A stretch of 64,000 bases of DNA from Fertoeibacter niger (GCF_009380135.2 NZ_WHUT02000004.1:283240-347239); one strand, 5' to 3'; positions 1-9,117 are shown, counted from the first letter of the stretch. Numbers and translations are program-made. The notes: generated by a model from the letters alone, not told the origin.

Positions 1-201
1 AGCCTGGGTCAGGCCTTCGTCCGAAACCGCAGCGCGGTTCAGCTCCGAGATCTGGAGGGCCGACAGGTTGCCCAGATCGGCGTTCGGGGCCAGCTGCGAC
101 AGCGTGGTGGCGGCAACCGAGGTCAGGGCCGGAACCGACTGGGCCGAGGCCACACCAGCGACAGCGATCAGGGCAGCGGTGATGATCGAAAGGGTTTTCA
201 T
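1..201 (-). CDS. Small exported protein, tandem paralogue, 3' end cut by window edge
   Basis: Reading from an ATG at 201 down to the window edge gives 67 residues that begin MKTLSIITAALIAVAGVASA, a Sec signal peptide with an AxA-type cleavage site. The rest closely parallels the complete neighbour at 262-489, with the shared run IAELNRAAV or ISELNRAAV near the end, so the two are tandem paralogues. By comparison with the 75-residue neighbour only about 8 residues plus the stop are missing. A GGAGA ribosome-binding sequence lies 8 bases before the ATG. I do not recognise the family. It is probably a small periplasmic or secreted protein. It may be co-transcribed with the upstream copy, since only 60 bases separate them. 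Confidence 0.72.
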   Translation of the reverse strand, partial: MKTLSIITAALIAVAGVASAQSVPALTSVAATTLSQLAPNADLGNLSALQISELNRAAVSDEGLTQA

Positions 202-261
202 GAGAGTTCTCCGTTTGTCATGCGGTCTGTGACCGCGTTGTGAAAAGTGTCAGCGACAGGA

Positions 262-489
262 TCAGTTGCGCAGGATCGAGTAGAGGTCGCTGGCTTGCAG
301 GCCTTCGCTCGACACGGCGGCGCGGTTCAGTTCTGCGATCTGGATCGCCGAAAGGCTGCCCGCATCCACGGTGGGGGCCAGCGTCGAGAGCGTGGTCGCG
401 GCGACCGAGCTCAGAACCGGCACGGATTGGGCAGAGGCCACACCGGCAACTGCGATCAGGGCGGCGGTAACGATCGAAAGGGTTTTCAT
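262..489 (-). CDS. Small exported protein, complete tandem paralogue
   Basis: A 75-residue protein with a Sec signal peptide (MKTLSIVTAALIAVAGVASA, predicted cleavage around residue 20), leaving a mature chain of about 55 residues rich in Ser, Ala, Thr and Leu and without cysteine. It matches the partial copy at 1-201 over nearly its whole length. A GGAGAAA ribosome-binding sequence precedes the ATG at suitable distance. It is the upstream gene of the pair, so the promoter should lie above 490. Function is unknown. I know of no motif in it beyond the export signal. Confidence 0.72.
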   Translation of the reverse strand: MKTLSIVTAALIAVAGVASAQSVPVLSSVAATTLSTLAPTVDAGSLSAIQIAELNRAAVSSEGLQASDLYSILRN

Positions 490-1353
490 GGCGTTTCTCC
501 GATATTCGTCGCGGCTCCGTGCCGCTTGGCGATGATTGTCGGCGCTTGCTGCGTCGATGAGACAGAGTTAGGCGCAGGGTGACGCAAAGGGAAATCACAG
601 GCCAAGCACAGGAAATCACGCGGATTTGCGCGGTGTTCAGCATTGACAGAGTGTCGCAGGACGCCATTTCGCCGCGAATGAGCAAAACAAGGCAACGGAC
701 GGCGTGACAGGATGACACAATTCAGCCGATTTGTCACAAACCCGCGACCCCGTTGTGATGATGCACATTGAAGCAATTTTGCAGGTCGATTGTGCAAATT
801 GGCACAGAGCCAAAAGGCTGCTCCAAGCGGCACTCTGCTGAATAATCGACCACTGACGCGACGCAAACCGGCCCCGAAAAGCAGCGCGGCAGAGGCCGGA
901 GCGTGCTGTGACTATGATTTGCGCTGGTCGCGCCAATTTGCATGCCCCGTTCCGCAAGGCATCCTTGCACAGGATTGGCTTTTCAAGGCCGACTTCCCGG
1001 ACCGGCGCTTGCGCCCTGCTGGCCTGTGTTTCGCGCCAAGGCCTGCCTCACGGTCTGGGTTTGCGCATGGCTGAATTGGCTCTGCCCCTCCCTCATGGCG
1101 AGCGGCGTCGGGAGTTTGGCCAGCGCAGTGGTGCGGATCATCAAAGGGCCCGAAATCACCGACGTGTTTTTCGGGGCTGCCACAAGCGTGGTCTTGCCGT
1201 GCCGCGAATGGCCCGAAGTGCCGCAGTCAAACGGCGGCTTGGCTTGGTCCCACTCTGCCCTTGTCGTGCGCTCACCGCGCAGGGGCTGTCAGTGCCCAGC
1301 AGCCTGATCTGCCACAGGTGGCCGAGTTCAGGCGAAGCTTGTGAAATACGGTG
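490..1353. other. Stretch of about 860 bases with no supported gene
   Basis: Open frames exist on both strands here, but none has a credible start, signal or recognisable family, and several overlap each other in different frames. The half nearest 490 should carry the promoter of the small exported proteins. The segment contains a near-palindrome at 791-806 and a distant inverted copy of its core at 932-942. From about 983 to 1250 a minus-strand frame stays open, but I could not recognise it. Confidence 0.6.
791..806. promoter_or_regulatory. Near-perfect 16-base palindrome, possible operator
   Basis: TGTGCAAATTGGCACA matches its own reverse complement at 14 of 16 positions. The core TGCAAATTGGC (793-803) recurs in inverted orientation as GCCAATTTGCA at 932-942. 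It lies about 300 bases upstream of the small exported protein gene that starts at 489. Binding protein unknown. Confidence 0.3.
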
Positions 1354-1989
1354 TCAGTTGGCAGGTTCCGCTGTTTCATCAGCAGCGGTTTCGGTCGCGG
1401 CAGGCGTTTCGTCAACTGTTGCCACCGGTTCCGCCGGTGTCTGCTCGCCCTTGGGCGGCAGGCCGAACCAGGTTGGGTTATCAACCAGCCAACCCTCAAC
1501 CGCCTTCACCGCATTGTAGGACAGCGCTTCCATCTGCTGCGCCTTGGTGCTGGTGATGCCGGTGCCGATCACGCTTTCGCCCGAGAAGCTTTCAAACACG
1601 GTAAACTGCTTGCCCTCGGGGTTCAGCTTTTTCGCCGCCGCGTCATCCCAGATGTTTGCCGTGATCACCAGAACCGACTTTGGCGCAGCCACCACCGGAA
1701 TGCCGGGCGGAGCCAGCGCATAACCATCGACACTGATGCCGATGTTGTAAAGTTTGCTGCCCTCATAGCGGCCAAAGCGGTTGTCGACCGCCTTGATCAT
1801 CACAGCTTCCCATTCCTCGACCGTCGCGTTGCGCGAGATCGGCACTTTCTGCACGTTGTCAGCCACGACGATGTTCAGGCCCAAGCGAAACTCGCCCAGC
1901 GGCACAGGCGGCTCGGCCAAGTCGTTTTTGGCGCAGGCTTGCACAAGGGCCAGTCCCAGGCAGAGGGTCGCAAGGCGTCGCATGAACAT
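1354..1989 (-). CDS. Putative outer-membrane or periplasmic lipoprotein, unknown function
   Basis: A 211-residue protein whose N-terminus MFMRRLATLCLGLALVQAC ends in a lipobox (LVQAC), so lipidation at Cys19 is likely. The mature part begins with a short polar linker. A compact domain follows, up to about residue 175. The last 35 residues are a low-complexity Ala/Glu/Thr/Pro tail. An AGGA sequence lies about 9 bases before the ATG at 1989, and a second ATG at 1983 is also possible. No catalytic motif is recognised. It stands alone, convergent with the non-coding stretch and divergent from the exported protein at 2138. It resembles conserved hypothetical lipoproteins of Rhodobacterales, but that is an impression only. 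Confidence 0.68.
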   Translation of the reverse strand: MFMRRLATLCLGLALVQACAKNDLAEPPVPLGEFRLGLNIVVADNVQKVPISRNATVEEWEAVMIKAVDNRFGRYEGSKLYNIGISVDGYALAPPGIPVVAAPKSVLVITANIWDDAAAKKLNPEGKQFTVFESFSGESVIGTGITSTKAQQMEALSYNAVKAVEGWLVDNPTWFGLPPKGEQTPAEPVATVDETPAATETAADETAEPAN

Positions 1990-2137
1990 GGGTCTATCCT
2001 AGAAGGGTCGCATTCCGGCATAGCGCCAGATTTCACGCGGCGCAACGCCGTGCGCGCCGGGCAACCACACAACACCAAAGCTTGACCCGGGGTTCCCGCA
2101 CTCCTACCGATGGCTGTGTGGCAGATGGGGTGCGGAT

Positions 2138-2581
2138 ATGCGGCATGTGGCGATTGTTCTGGCTGCGGCACTGTGCGGCATCGCGCAAGTGGGGCTTGCA
2201 CAGGACACCACGTTCTACCTCGACCTGCGCTTTGATCCGGCGGCGCTGGAGCGTCTGAGCGCCATGGGCGAGCGTGTCATGGTCTCTGCCTGGTATCATG
2301 GCGATCCATCCAGCCCTGATGTTGCGGTGGACGAAATCGGCCAGGTCTTTCTGGGTGCCGAACAGGCCGAAGTCTGGCCGGGCAATCAGACACTGCGGCT
2401 GGGCGGCATGCTGGCCGGGGCACCTCTGGCGCAGGTGTCAGAGGCGCGCGTCAACATCAACGTCTTTACCGCGCGCCTTGTTCACGAAGACAACCTGCTT
2501 GATTGCAGCCTCGTGGACGGACCGATGTCCGAGGTGCAGGCAGGCAAGCCCGGCATTTTCTGCACATTGCTGGCACCGTAA
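2138..2581 (+). CDS. Small exported hypothetical protein
   Basis: A 147-residue protein with a clear signal peptide (MRHVAIVLAAALCGIAQVGLA, cleavage near residue 21). The mature chain of about 125 residues looks beta-rich and has two cysteines near its C-terminus (in LLDCSLV and IFCTLL) that could form a disulfide in the periplasm. It is transcribed away from the lipoprotein at 1354-1989 and towards the RTX gene. I recognise no family. Confidence 0.66.
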   Translation: MRHVAIVLAAALCGIAQVGLAQDTTFYLDLRFDPAALERLSAMGERVMVSAWYHGDPSSPDVAVDEIGQVFLGAEQAEVWPGNQTLRLGGMLAGAPLAQVSEARVNINVFTARLVHEDNLLDCSLVDGPMSEVQAGKPGIFCTLLAP

Positions 2582-2609
2582 CGGGGGCCAAAGCCCCCGC
2601 TGCCGGGTG

Positions 2610-3461
2610 TCAGAACACCACAAAGTCGGCGTGGTTCAGCGCCGTGCCGGGGTTGAGAACGGCGAACAGCACCTTTTCCGCAGCGCCCGAGCCGTCAGAG
2701 TCAAAGTAAAGCCGCCCCGTCGGCCTGTCATAAACGATGCGGTCCTGAGAGTCGGTGGCGTCGACACCGATCACGAACCGCGCGCTTCCGAGCGCACCGC
2801 GCGCGCCGATACCAACAAACACGGCATCGTCCAGCCGCATCGTATCATCGACAGAATTGTAGTCGGTCAGCCGGTCAACATTGCTGGACGCATTCAGCGC
2901 AGCATTGAACACGAATGTGTCCGCATTGTCGCCGCCCACAAGCGTATCCCGTCCAGCCCCGCCCGTCAGCGTGTCGTTGCCGACAGACCCCACGAGCGAA
3001 TCGTTGCCTTTGCCGCCGTCCAACTGGTCATTCCCGGCACCGCCCAGCACTGTGTCATTGCCATTGCCACCCAGCAGATAGTCATTCCCCGTCGTGCCCG
3101 CCATCCGGTCATGGCCCGAAATCATGAAGTCGCGCAGGCCGCTCCAGTCTTCCGCAAAGGCCAGATCGACAAAGGTAACGGCAGACAGGTTCCACCCCGT
3201 GACGGTCATGATGCTGACGCCGGCCTGCTTGACCGTCAGCGTGTTCAATGTGCCCGCCGTGACATCAATCACCTGGCCAAGGAAGGTAAGATACTCAAAC
3301 CCGGTGCCGCCAAAGTTGGCAAAATTGCTGGTGTCATCCAGAAAGCGGATATTTCTGGTGCTGAATGTCTCGGTGTCGTAGTCGAAAAGGCCTTCGAAGG
3401 CGGCCGGCACCATCCGGAAGCCCAGCGGAAAACCAAAAGACGAAAAAGTGAAATTGGCCAT
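2610..3461 (-). CDS. RTX (haemolysin-type) calcium-binding secreted protein
   Basis: About 283 residues. Residues 125-185 hold six consecutive glycine/aspartate nonapeptides such as [18 protein letters not shown] and GGKGNDSLV, the calcium-binding beta-roll of RTX proteins. These are normally exported unfolded by a type I system using a C-terminal signal, and the end of this protein (residues after about 240) is a typical C-terminal extension. There is no N-terminal signal peptide. The start at 3461 is chosen because GGAG lies 8 bases upstream. An in-frame ATG at 3488 lacks this. No transporter gene is adjacent, so it would use an exporter encoded elsewhere. No enzymatic domain is visible in the first 120 residues, so it may be structural, adhesive or an S-layer-like protein. 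Confidence 0.82.
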   Translation of the reverse strand: MANFTFSSFGFPLGFRMVPAAFEGLFDYDTETFSTRNIRFLDDTSNFANFGGTGFEYLTFLGQVIDVTAGTLNTLTVKQAGVSIMTVTGWNLSAVTFVDLAFAEDWSGLRDFMISGHDRMAGTTGNDYLLGGNGNDTVLGGAGNDQLDGGKGNDSLVGSVGNDTLTGGAGRDTLVGGDNADTFVFNAALNASSNVDRLTDYNSVDDTMRLDDAVFVGIGARGALGSARFVIGVDATDSQDRIVYDRPTGRLYFDSDGSGAAEKVLFAVLNPGTALNHADFVVF

Positions 3462-3582
3462 GACATGCTCCGATGAAGTGTCTTGCAATGGCCCAGCTTA
3501 GGCCGCTGACACCGCTTAAGCAATCATCACGCAGATTTGTTTTGACGAAACAATCGAGGGTTGAATGTCTGCCGTCGGACGC

Positions 3583-5886
3583 TCAATCGAAACGGTTGTC
3601 GCGCGGGAAACCACGCGGAGCCATGCGGCCTGCCGTGGCGCGGGCGGCGCGCCATTCGGTCAGGTCGGGCTCTGACCGCGTGCGTCCTGCGGGGTCTTTC
3701 CACGCCAGCCCGACGCTGGCTGCAAAGGTGGTCGCATCGGCCAGCCCGCCATCCTTGTAGCGTTGCAGCCGCACGCCCTTGCCGCGCGGCATTTCCGGCA
3801 GTTCTTCGATCCCGAACACCAGCATCTTGCGGTTGTCGCCCACCACCGCCACCAGATCACCCTTGACCACCCGGCAAAGTGCGGTTTTCACCCCGTCGCG
3901 CACGGTCAGCACGGCCTTGCCCGCACGGGTCTGCGCCAGCACCTCGTCCGACGGCACGATGAACCCGTCACCCGCCGTTGATGCGATCAGCAGCTTTTCC
4001 CCCGGCCGCCAGATCATCAGGTCGGTGATGTCAGCCTCGTTCGGCAGATCGACCATCAGGCGCACGGGTTCGCCCATGCCGCGCCCGCCGGGCAGATTGG
4101 CACCCAGCAGCGTATAGAACCGCCCGTTCGAGCCCACGATCAGGATCTTGTCGGTGGTTTCGGCATGGAACAGGAACCGGCCCTCGTCGCCATCCTTGAA
4201 CTTCACGTCCGAGGTCAGGGCGACATGGCCCTTCATCGCGCGGATCCAGCCCATTTTCGAACAGATAACCGTGATCGGCTCGCGGTCGATCATCGCCTCG
4301 AACGGCACATCCTCGGCCTCGCCCGCTTCGGCGAACTGGCTGCGCCGCGCGCCCAGTTTCGTATCCCGGCCAAAGGTTTTCTGGATGCCCTTCAGCTCGG
4401 TTCCGATGGTTTTCCACTGCACCGAATCCGAGGCCAGCAGATCCTCCAGCCCCGCGCGTTCCAGCATCAGCGCGTCACGCTCGCGCAGCAGCTCGATTTC
4501 CTCCAGCCGCCGCAATGACCGCAGCCGCATGTTCAAAATCGCCTCGGCCTGCACCTCGGTCAACTCGCCCTCGCCCGGGGCCGGGGCCTTGTAATCCTTT
4601 TCCGTCATGGCGCGGGGGTGGGGCTTGCCCCAATCCTCGGCCATCAGCGCGGCCTTGGGATCATCGTCGTAGCGGATGATGTCGATCACCCGGTCCAGGT
4701 TCAGAAAGGCGATGATGAAGCCTTCCAGCACCTCAAGCCGGTGGTCGATCTTGTCCATCCGGTGCTGGCTGCGGCGGATCAGCACCGCGCGGCGATGATC
4801 CAGGAAGGCGCGCAGCACTTCTTTCAGGCTGCACACCTTGGGAGTGCGCCCGTCGATCAGCACGTTCATGTTCAGGCTGAACCGGATCTCCAGATCCGAG
4901 GACCGGAACAGCATGCCCATCAGCATGTCAGGCTCCACCGTGCGGGCACGCGGTTCCAGCACGATGCGCACGTCATCGGCGGATTCGTCGCGCACATCGG
5001 CCAGCAGCGGCACCTTCTTGGTCTGGATCACCTCGGCCAGCTTTTCGATCAGCTTGGATTTCTGCACCTGATAGGGAATCTCGGTGACGATGATCTGCCA
5101 CTGGCCGCGCCCCAGATCCTCGACATGCCATTTCGCCCGCAGGCGGAACGACCCGCGCCCGGTGCGGTAGGCCTCCAGGATATTTGCCCGGGGTTCCACG
5201 ATCACGCCGCCGGTCGGAAAATCCGGGCCGGGCACCAGCGCCACCAAAGCCGCGTCATCGGCATCAGGGGTTTTCAGCATCAGCAGGCAGGCGTCGATCA
5301 GTTCGTGCAGGTTATGCGGCGGGATGTTGGTGGCCATGCCAACAGCAATGCCCGATGATCCGTTGGCCAACAGGTTCGGAAAGGCGGCGGGCATCACCAC
5401 CGGCTCTTCCAGCGTGCCGTCATAGTTCGGGCGGAAATCGACAGCGTTTTCGGCCAGCCCTTCCATCAGCGTCTCGGCAATCGCCGTCAGCCGCGCCTCG
5501 GTGTAGCGGCTGGCCGCCGGGTTGTCGCCGTCGATGTTGCCAAAGTTGCCCTGCCCGTCCACCAGCGGGTAGCGCACGTTGAAATCCTGCGCCAGTCGGG
5601 CCATCGCATCGTAAATCGCCATGTCGCCATGCGGGTGATAGTTGCCCATGACATCGCCGGAAATCTTCGCCGATTTGCGGAAACCGCCCGTCGGTGACAG
5701 TTTCAGCTCCCGCATGGCGAAAAGGATGCGCCGGTGAACAGGCTTCAACCCGTCGCGCGCGTCGGGCAGCGCACGGTGCATGATCGTGGACAGCGCATAG
5801 GTCAGATACCGCTCGCCAATGGCGCGGCGCAGCGTTTCGGATACCAGAACAGGGTCGGTCTTGGGGTCGTCGGGGGCTTTGGTCAT
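3583..5886 (-). CDS. parC: DNA topoisomerase IV subunit A
   Basis: A 767-residue ParC. This subunit of the ParC2ParE2 complex cuts and rejoins DNA to decatenate daughter chromosomes. The N-terminal breakage-reunion domain includes the family stretch [20 protein letters not shown] (residues 81-100) and the catalytic tyrosine Tyr128 in [10 protein letters not shown]. The C-terminal beta-pinwheel occupies roughly residues 480-740. The chosen ATG at 5886 gives [10 protein letters not shown]. An in-frame upstream ATG at 5973 would add 29 unrelated residues. Length is close to E. coli ParC (752). In the quinolone-resistance region the position equivalent to E. coli Ser80 is Met89, while the acidic position equivalent to Glu84 is Asp93. 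It diverges from the SH3-domain gene. Confidence 0.95.
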   Translation of the reverse strand: MTKAPDDPKTDPVLVSETLRRAIGERYLTYALSTIMHRALPDARDGLKPVHRRILFAMRELKLSPTGGFRKSAKISGDVMGNYHPHGDMAIYDAMARLAQDFNVRYPLVDGQGNFGNIDGDNPAASRYTEARLTAIAETLMEGLAENAVDFRPNYDGTLEEPVVMPAAFPNLLANGSSGIAVGMATNIPPHNLHELIDACLLMLKTPDADDAALVALVPGPDFPTGGVIVEPRANILEAYRTGRGSFRLRAKWHVEDLGRGQWQIIVTEIPYQVQKSKLIEKLAEVIQTKKVPLLADVRDESADDVRIVLEPRARTVEPDMLMGMLFRSSDLEIRFSLNMNVLIDGRTPKVCSLKEVLRAFLDHRRAVLIRRSQHRMDKIDHRLEVLEGFIIAFLNLDRVIDIIRYDDDPKAALMAEDWGKPHPRAMTEKDYKAPAPGEGELTEVQAEAILNMRLRSLRRLEEIELLRERDALMLERAGLEDLLASDSVQWKTIGTELKGIQKTFGRDTKLGARRSQFAEAGEAEDVPFEAMIDREPITVICSKMGWIRAMKGHVALTSDVKFKDGDEGRFLFHAETTDKILIVGSNGRFYTLLGANLPGGRGMGEPVRLMVDLPNEADITDLMIWRPGEKLLIASTAGDGFIVPSDEVLAQTRAGKAVLTVRDGVKTALCRVVKGDLVAVVGDNRKMLVFGIEELPEMPRGKGVRLQRYKDGGLADATTFAASVGLAWKDPAGRTRSEPDLTEWRAARATAGRMAPRGFPRDNRFD

Positions 5887-6026
5887 GGATGCGGTGTAAT
5901 CGGCCCCGCGCGCCCGGTCCAGCCGGAAGTGTGGCGGTCTAAGGGGGAAGACAGCGGCATTTTTCCACCGCACGGTCGCGGCAGATATGCTAAAAACCGC
6001 GCATTCCTTGGTGAATCAGGTGCCCC

Positions 6027-6554
6027 ATGCTGCGTTTGACCTTTTTGCTGTGCTGTGTGCTGTTTGTGGCCCTTCAGGTCGGGGGGCGTGACTACGGACA
6101 GAAGCGGTTCGGGCTGCAGGGCCAATATGCGGCGCTGGCACCGGCGGACGATCCCGCGCCGGTGCAGCCCGCGGCAAAGGCCGCGGCCGTGGTGCCCCAA
6201 GCCGTCGTCGTCGCACAACCTGCGCCGCAGCCGGTGGAACGTGCCGAACCTGTGGCACAGGTGCTGGATGCGGCTTTCGCCTCGGGCCGCCCGGTGCTTG
6301 GGCCCGCACCGGAACCCGAACCGGCGCGGCAATTCATCGAAAGCCCGATCAAACCCGTGCGCTATGTGAATGCCGCCGCCGTCAATGTGCGCGAAGGCCC
6401 GTCCACCGATTTTGGCGTGGTTGGCCGGCTGACGCGGGGCGAGGCCGCCTTGGTGGTGCAGGATGCGGGCGATGGCTGGGCACTGATCCGGATCGAGGGT
6501 GACGGGATCGAGGGCTATGTGTCCTCGCGTTATCTGGCCGATGCGCTGAACTGA
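6027..6554 (+). CDS. Exported bacterial SH3-domain protein
   Basis: A 175-residue protein with an N-terminal hydrophobic signal or anchor (MLRLTFLLCCVLFVALQVGG), a proline/alanine-rich linker over residues 35-110, and a C-terminal SH3b domain (about 110-173) with the typical NVREGPSTDFGVVGRL and GWALIRIEG...GYVSSRYL elements. SH3b domains bind peptidoglycan or peptide stems, so a periplasmic envelope role is likely. It is transcribed away from parC, with about 140 bases between the two starts, and is followed by an unrelated SDR gene. Confidence 0.8.
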   Translation: MLRLTFLLCCVLFVALQVGGRDYGQKRFGLQGQYAALAPADDPAPVQPAAKAAAVVPQAVVVAQPAPQPVERAEPVAQVLDAAFASGRPVLGPAPEPEPARQFIESPIKPVRYVNAAAVNVREGPSTDFGVVGRLTRGEAALVVQDAGDGWALIRIEGDGIEGYVSSRYLADALN

Positions 6555-6612
6555 ACGGTTTGCCTTGCCCCGGCGATGGCCCTAACAAGGGCCGGGCATG
6601 AAGGGGCCAAAC

Positions 6613-7443
6613 ATGACACAACGCAGCATCCTTATCACCGGCTGTTCCTCGGGCATCGGGCTGGATGCCGCGCGCACTTTGCACAAGCGCGGCTGGCGCG
6701 TCTTTGCCACCTGCCGCGCCGAGGCCGATTGCGACCGTCTGCGCGCCGAGGGGCTGGAAAGTTTCCCGCTGGATTACGCCGACGAATCCAGCATCGCCAC
6801 GGCGCTGGCCGAAGTGCTGCACCGCACGGGCGGCACGCTGGATGCGCTTTACAACAACGGGGCCTTTGCCTGCCCGGGCGCGGTGGAAGATCTGCCGCGT
6901 GGCGCGTTGCGCGCGATTTTCGAGACGAATTTCTTTGGTTATCACGACCTGACGCGCCGGGTGATCCCGGTGATGCGGGCGCAGGGCCATGGCCGCATCA
7001 TCAACTGTTCTTCGGTGCTGGGGCTGGTGGGGGTGAAATGGCGCGGGGCCTATGTATCCACCAAATTCGCGATGGAGGGCCTGACCGATGTGCTGCGCAT
7101 CGAAATGGCCGACACGCCCATCAAGATCATCCTGATCGAGCCGGGGCCGATCCGCACCAGCATCCGCGCCAACGCCATCCCGCATTTCGAGCGGTGGATC
7201 GACTGGAAGGCCTCGGCCCGCGCCGACCAATACAAGGCGCTGCTCAAACGGCTGTATGAGCCTGCCACGGCGCCCGACCGTTTCGAACTGCCACCTTCGG
7301 CCGTCACCGCAAAGCTTGTCTCCGCGCTGGAAAGCCCACGCCCACGGGCGCGCTATTTCGTCACAACCCCCACCTATGCGATGAACATCGCCCGTCGCCT
7401 GCTGCCCACACGCATGCTCGACTGGGTGGTGGCCAAGGGCTGA
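6613..7443 (+). CDS. Short-chain dehydrogenase/reductase (SDR)
   Basis: A classical SDR of 276 residues: nucleotide-binding TGCSSGIG near the N-terminus, NNGA after strand 4, Ser in NCSSVLG, and the catalytic pair YVSTK (YxxxK). The start at 6613 is preferred because AAGGGG lies 7 bases upstream. An ATG at 6598 would add five residues. It should reduce a ketone or oxidise an alcohol with NAD(P)H. The substrate cannot be told. The extended C-terminus (after about residue 200) is longer than in the fatty-acid reductases, as in SDRs that act on lipids or steroids. Confidence 0.85.
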   Translation: MTQRSILITGCSSGIGLDAARTLHKRGWRVFATCRAEADCDRLRAEGLESFPLDYADESSIATALAEVLHRTGGTLDALYNNGAFACPGAVEDLPRGALRAIFETNFFGYHDLTRRVIPVMRAQGHGRIINCSSVLGLVGVKWRGAYVSTKFAMEGLTDVLRIEMADTPIKIILIEPGPIRTSIRANAIPHFERWIDWKASARADQYKALLKRLYEPATAPDRFELPPSAVTAKLVSALESPRPRARYFVTTPTYAMNIARRLLPTRMLDWVVAKG

Positions 7444-7510
7444 GGCGACGATTCCGGTTCGCTTTTCCGCCCGCCCCCGCTACATCTGGCCCCTGTGAAG
7501 GGAAACACCC

Positions 7511-7720
7511 ATGTTCAACGATCCGATGTTCATCGTCATCACCGTTGCCGTTCTGGCTGTGCTGGTCATCCTGATGATCGGCATCGGCGGCTTTGCCCGG
7601 GGGGGCGAGTTCAACCGAAAACATGCCAACCGGCTGATGCGCTACCGCATCGCAGCGCAGGCGCTGGCCGTGCTGCTGATCATCGGCTTTGCGCTGTTTC
7701 GCGCTCAGGGGGGCAACTGA
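7511..7720 (+). CDS. Twin-helix small membrane protein, HIG1-like
   Basis: A 69-residue protein with two transmembrane helices (about residues 5-28 and 46-64) joined by a short polar loop GGFARGGEFNRKHANRLMR. The loop and the size fit the HIG1-domain two-helix proteins found across alphaproteobacteria. Their mitochondrial relatives associate with respiratory complexes. Its stop codon overlaps the start of the cobalamin adenosyltransferase gene by one base, so the two are translationally coupled. Confidence 0.78.
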   Translation: MFNDPMFIVITVAVLAVLVILMIGIGGFARGGEFNRKHANRLMRYRIAAQALAVLLIIGFALFRAQGGN

Positions 7721-8292
7721 TGGTCGTTCTTTCGAAAATCTACACCAAGACGGGCGACAGCGGCGAAACCGCCCTGGGCAACGGCGCAAGGGTGCCCAAA
7801 CATTCGCCCCGCGTTGCCGCCTATGGCACGGTGGATGAAACCAACGCCACCATCGGCCTTGCCCGCCTGCATGCCACGGGCGACATGGATCAGGCGCTGG
7901 CCCGCATTTCCAACGACCTGTTCGATCTGGGGGCCGACCTTTGCCGCCCCGACATGGCGCGCGACCATGAGGCGGGCTATGTGCCGCTGCGCATGCTGGA
8001 AAGCCAGGTGCTGCGGCTGGAGGCCGAGATTGACGCAATGAACGCCAACCTGACGCCGCTGCGCAGTTTCATCCTGCCGGGCGGATCGGCGCTGTCCGCG
8101 CATCTGCACCTGTGCCGCACCATCTGCCGCCGGGCCGAGCGGCTGGCGGTGGAACTGGCCACGATCGAGCCGGTGAACCCCGCGGCGGTGAAATACCTCA
8201 ACCGGCTGTCGGACTGGTTCTTTGTCGCGGGCCGCATCGCCAACAATGATGGCAAGGACGATGTGCTGTGGGTGCCGGGTCTGACGCGCTAA
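7720..8292 (+). CDS. Cob(I)yrinic acid a,c-diamide / cob(I)alamin adenosyltransferase, PduO type
   Basis: A 190-residue protein that transfers the adenosyl group of ATP to cob(I)alamin to make coenzyme B12. The ATP-binding N-terminal motif KIYTKTGDSGETALGNG, the signature YGTVDETNA, and the C-terminal helices with CRRAERLAVELA and YLNRLSDWFFVAGR are all present and in the expected order. Length is normal for the PduO family. The start ATG overlaps the stop of the HIG1-like gene. No other cobalamin gene is nearby. Products of this enzyme would serve methylmalonyl-CoA mutase or similar enzymes encoded elsewhere. Confidence 0.92.
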   Translation: MVVLSKIYTKTGDSGETALGNGARVPKHSPRVAAYGTVDETNATIGLARLHATGDMDQALARISNDLFDLGADLCRPDMARDHEAGYVPLRMLESQVLRLEAEIDAMNANLTPLRSFILPGGSALSAHLHLCRTICRRAERLAVELATIEPVNPAAVKYLNRLSDWFFVAGRIANNDGKDDVLWVPGLTR

Positions 8293-8987
8293 GCCGCGCC
8301 GTCGCGCAGGCCTATCACGCCTTTGCGGTGCCCGCCCCGCCCGATCTGGGCGTCTGCACCGCCTGCTGCATGGATCCGGCGATGGAACGGGTGATGCTGG
8401 CCAAGCAGCCACGCGACCTGACGCTGGCCGAGGTGCAGGAATGGCTGGGTGCCGCGTTCAGCCGTGACGCGCCCCGCCATCCAGTCGCATGGATCACACC
8501 GCGCATCCTTGAACTGTTGGCAGAGGGCCTGGAGGTGGCCACAGGCGGAAACGAAGTGGCCCTGCGCCGCTTGCGCGAGGCGGGTTTCCCCGACCATTGG
8601 TCGCCCGAACAGGTTATCGCAACAGGTTTGGTCTGCATGATCGCGCTTGAGCGGCACATTGCAACCGGCGCACCCGATCTGGACGGCACGCTGTGCATGA
8701 TCGCCAACAGCGGCTTGGACATCGGCCCCTTTCTCGCCCATCTCGATACCTTGCCCGGCGATGTGCTGGCTGATCTGCTTTACACCGATTGGCGGGGTAA
8801 CAGTGGCCTGTCGATCCGGCGCACCCTCTTCTGGCAGCACGTGCCGCAGCGCCAGGCGGTCTGGAACTGGTATACCGGCCCCGACCTTGAGGCGCGGATG
8901 TGGGATGCCGCCGCAGCAGGCAACATGCGGGCGCTGGAGGTGGCCGAGTGCATCGCGCGCAGCGCCAAGACTGAACCAAAGGGCTGA
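8268..8987 (+). CDS. Conserved hypothetical cytosolic protein
   Basis: A 239-residue frame opening with GTG at 8268, 25 bases inside the end of the adenosyltransferase gene. No better start is apparent until about residue 20. The N-terminal third carries a cysteine cluster (GVCTACCMD, residues about 28-36). The rest looks helical, with many Leu/Ala/Arg and no transmembrane segment. Codon usage matches the neighbours, which supports a real gene. I do not recognise the family. The CxxCC cluster could bind a metal, but this is inference. Confidence 0.7.
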   Translation: MGAGSDALSRAVAQAYHAFAVPAPPDLGVCTACCMDPAMERVMLAKQPRDLTLAEVQEWLGAAFSRDAPRHPVAWITPRILELLAEGLEVATGGNEVALRRLREAGFPDHWSPEQVIATGLVCMIALERHIATGAPDLDGTLCMIANSGLDIGPFLAHLDTLPGDVLADLLYTDWRGNSGLSIRRTLFWQHVPQRQAVWNWYTGPDLEARMWDAAAAGNMRALEVAECIARSAKTEPKG

Positions 8988-9099
8988 ACCGGCCGCCGGA
9001 CCAAACAGAAACGCGACGTAGCGACGCGCCAGCCAGTCGGTTTTGGTCTGTTTTCGCGCCCGCAATGGGGATAACAACGCTGCGGAGAGCTTGTAAAAT

Positions 9100-9117
9100 G
9101 GCCCCGGCGACGGGGCC
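9100..9117 (+). promoter_or_regulatory. Hairpin with GCGA tetraloop in the etfB leader
   Basis: GGCCCCGGCGACGGGGCC folds into a perfect 7-base-pair stem closed by a GNRA-type GCGA loop, ending 23 bases before the etfB start. It could be an mRNA-stability or translational element of the etfBA transcript. It lacks a U-tract, so a terminator is less likely. Just upstream, GACCAAA (8999-9005) and TTTGGTC (9042-9048) form a weaker inverted repeat that may end the preceding gene. Confidence 0.4.

Noticed and set aside
983..1250. Minus-strand open stretch (66 codons from a GTG at 1183, open further upstream)
   Set aside because: It looks protein-like in parts (SGPLMIRTTALAKLPTPL), but there is no ribosome-binding sequence, no recognised family and no clear start. 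It could be a decayed gene, but I cannot support it.
908..1519. 203-residue plus-strand open frame in the gene-free stretch
   Set aside because: It overlaps the end of the lipoprotein gene on the other strand, has no good ribosome-binding sequence and shows the Arg/Ala/Cys-rich composition of a shadow frame.
2274..3476. 400-residue plus-strand open frame opposite the RTX gene
   Set aside because: It is the complement of the RTX gene, with no start signal and Arg/His/Gln-rich shadow composition. The RTX frame with its glycine-aspartate repeats is clearly the coding one.
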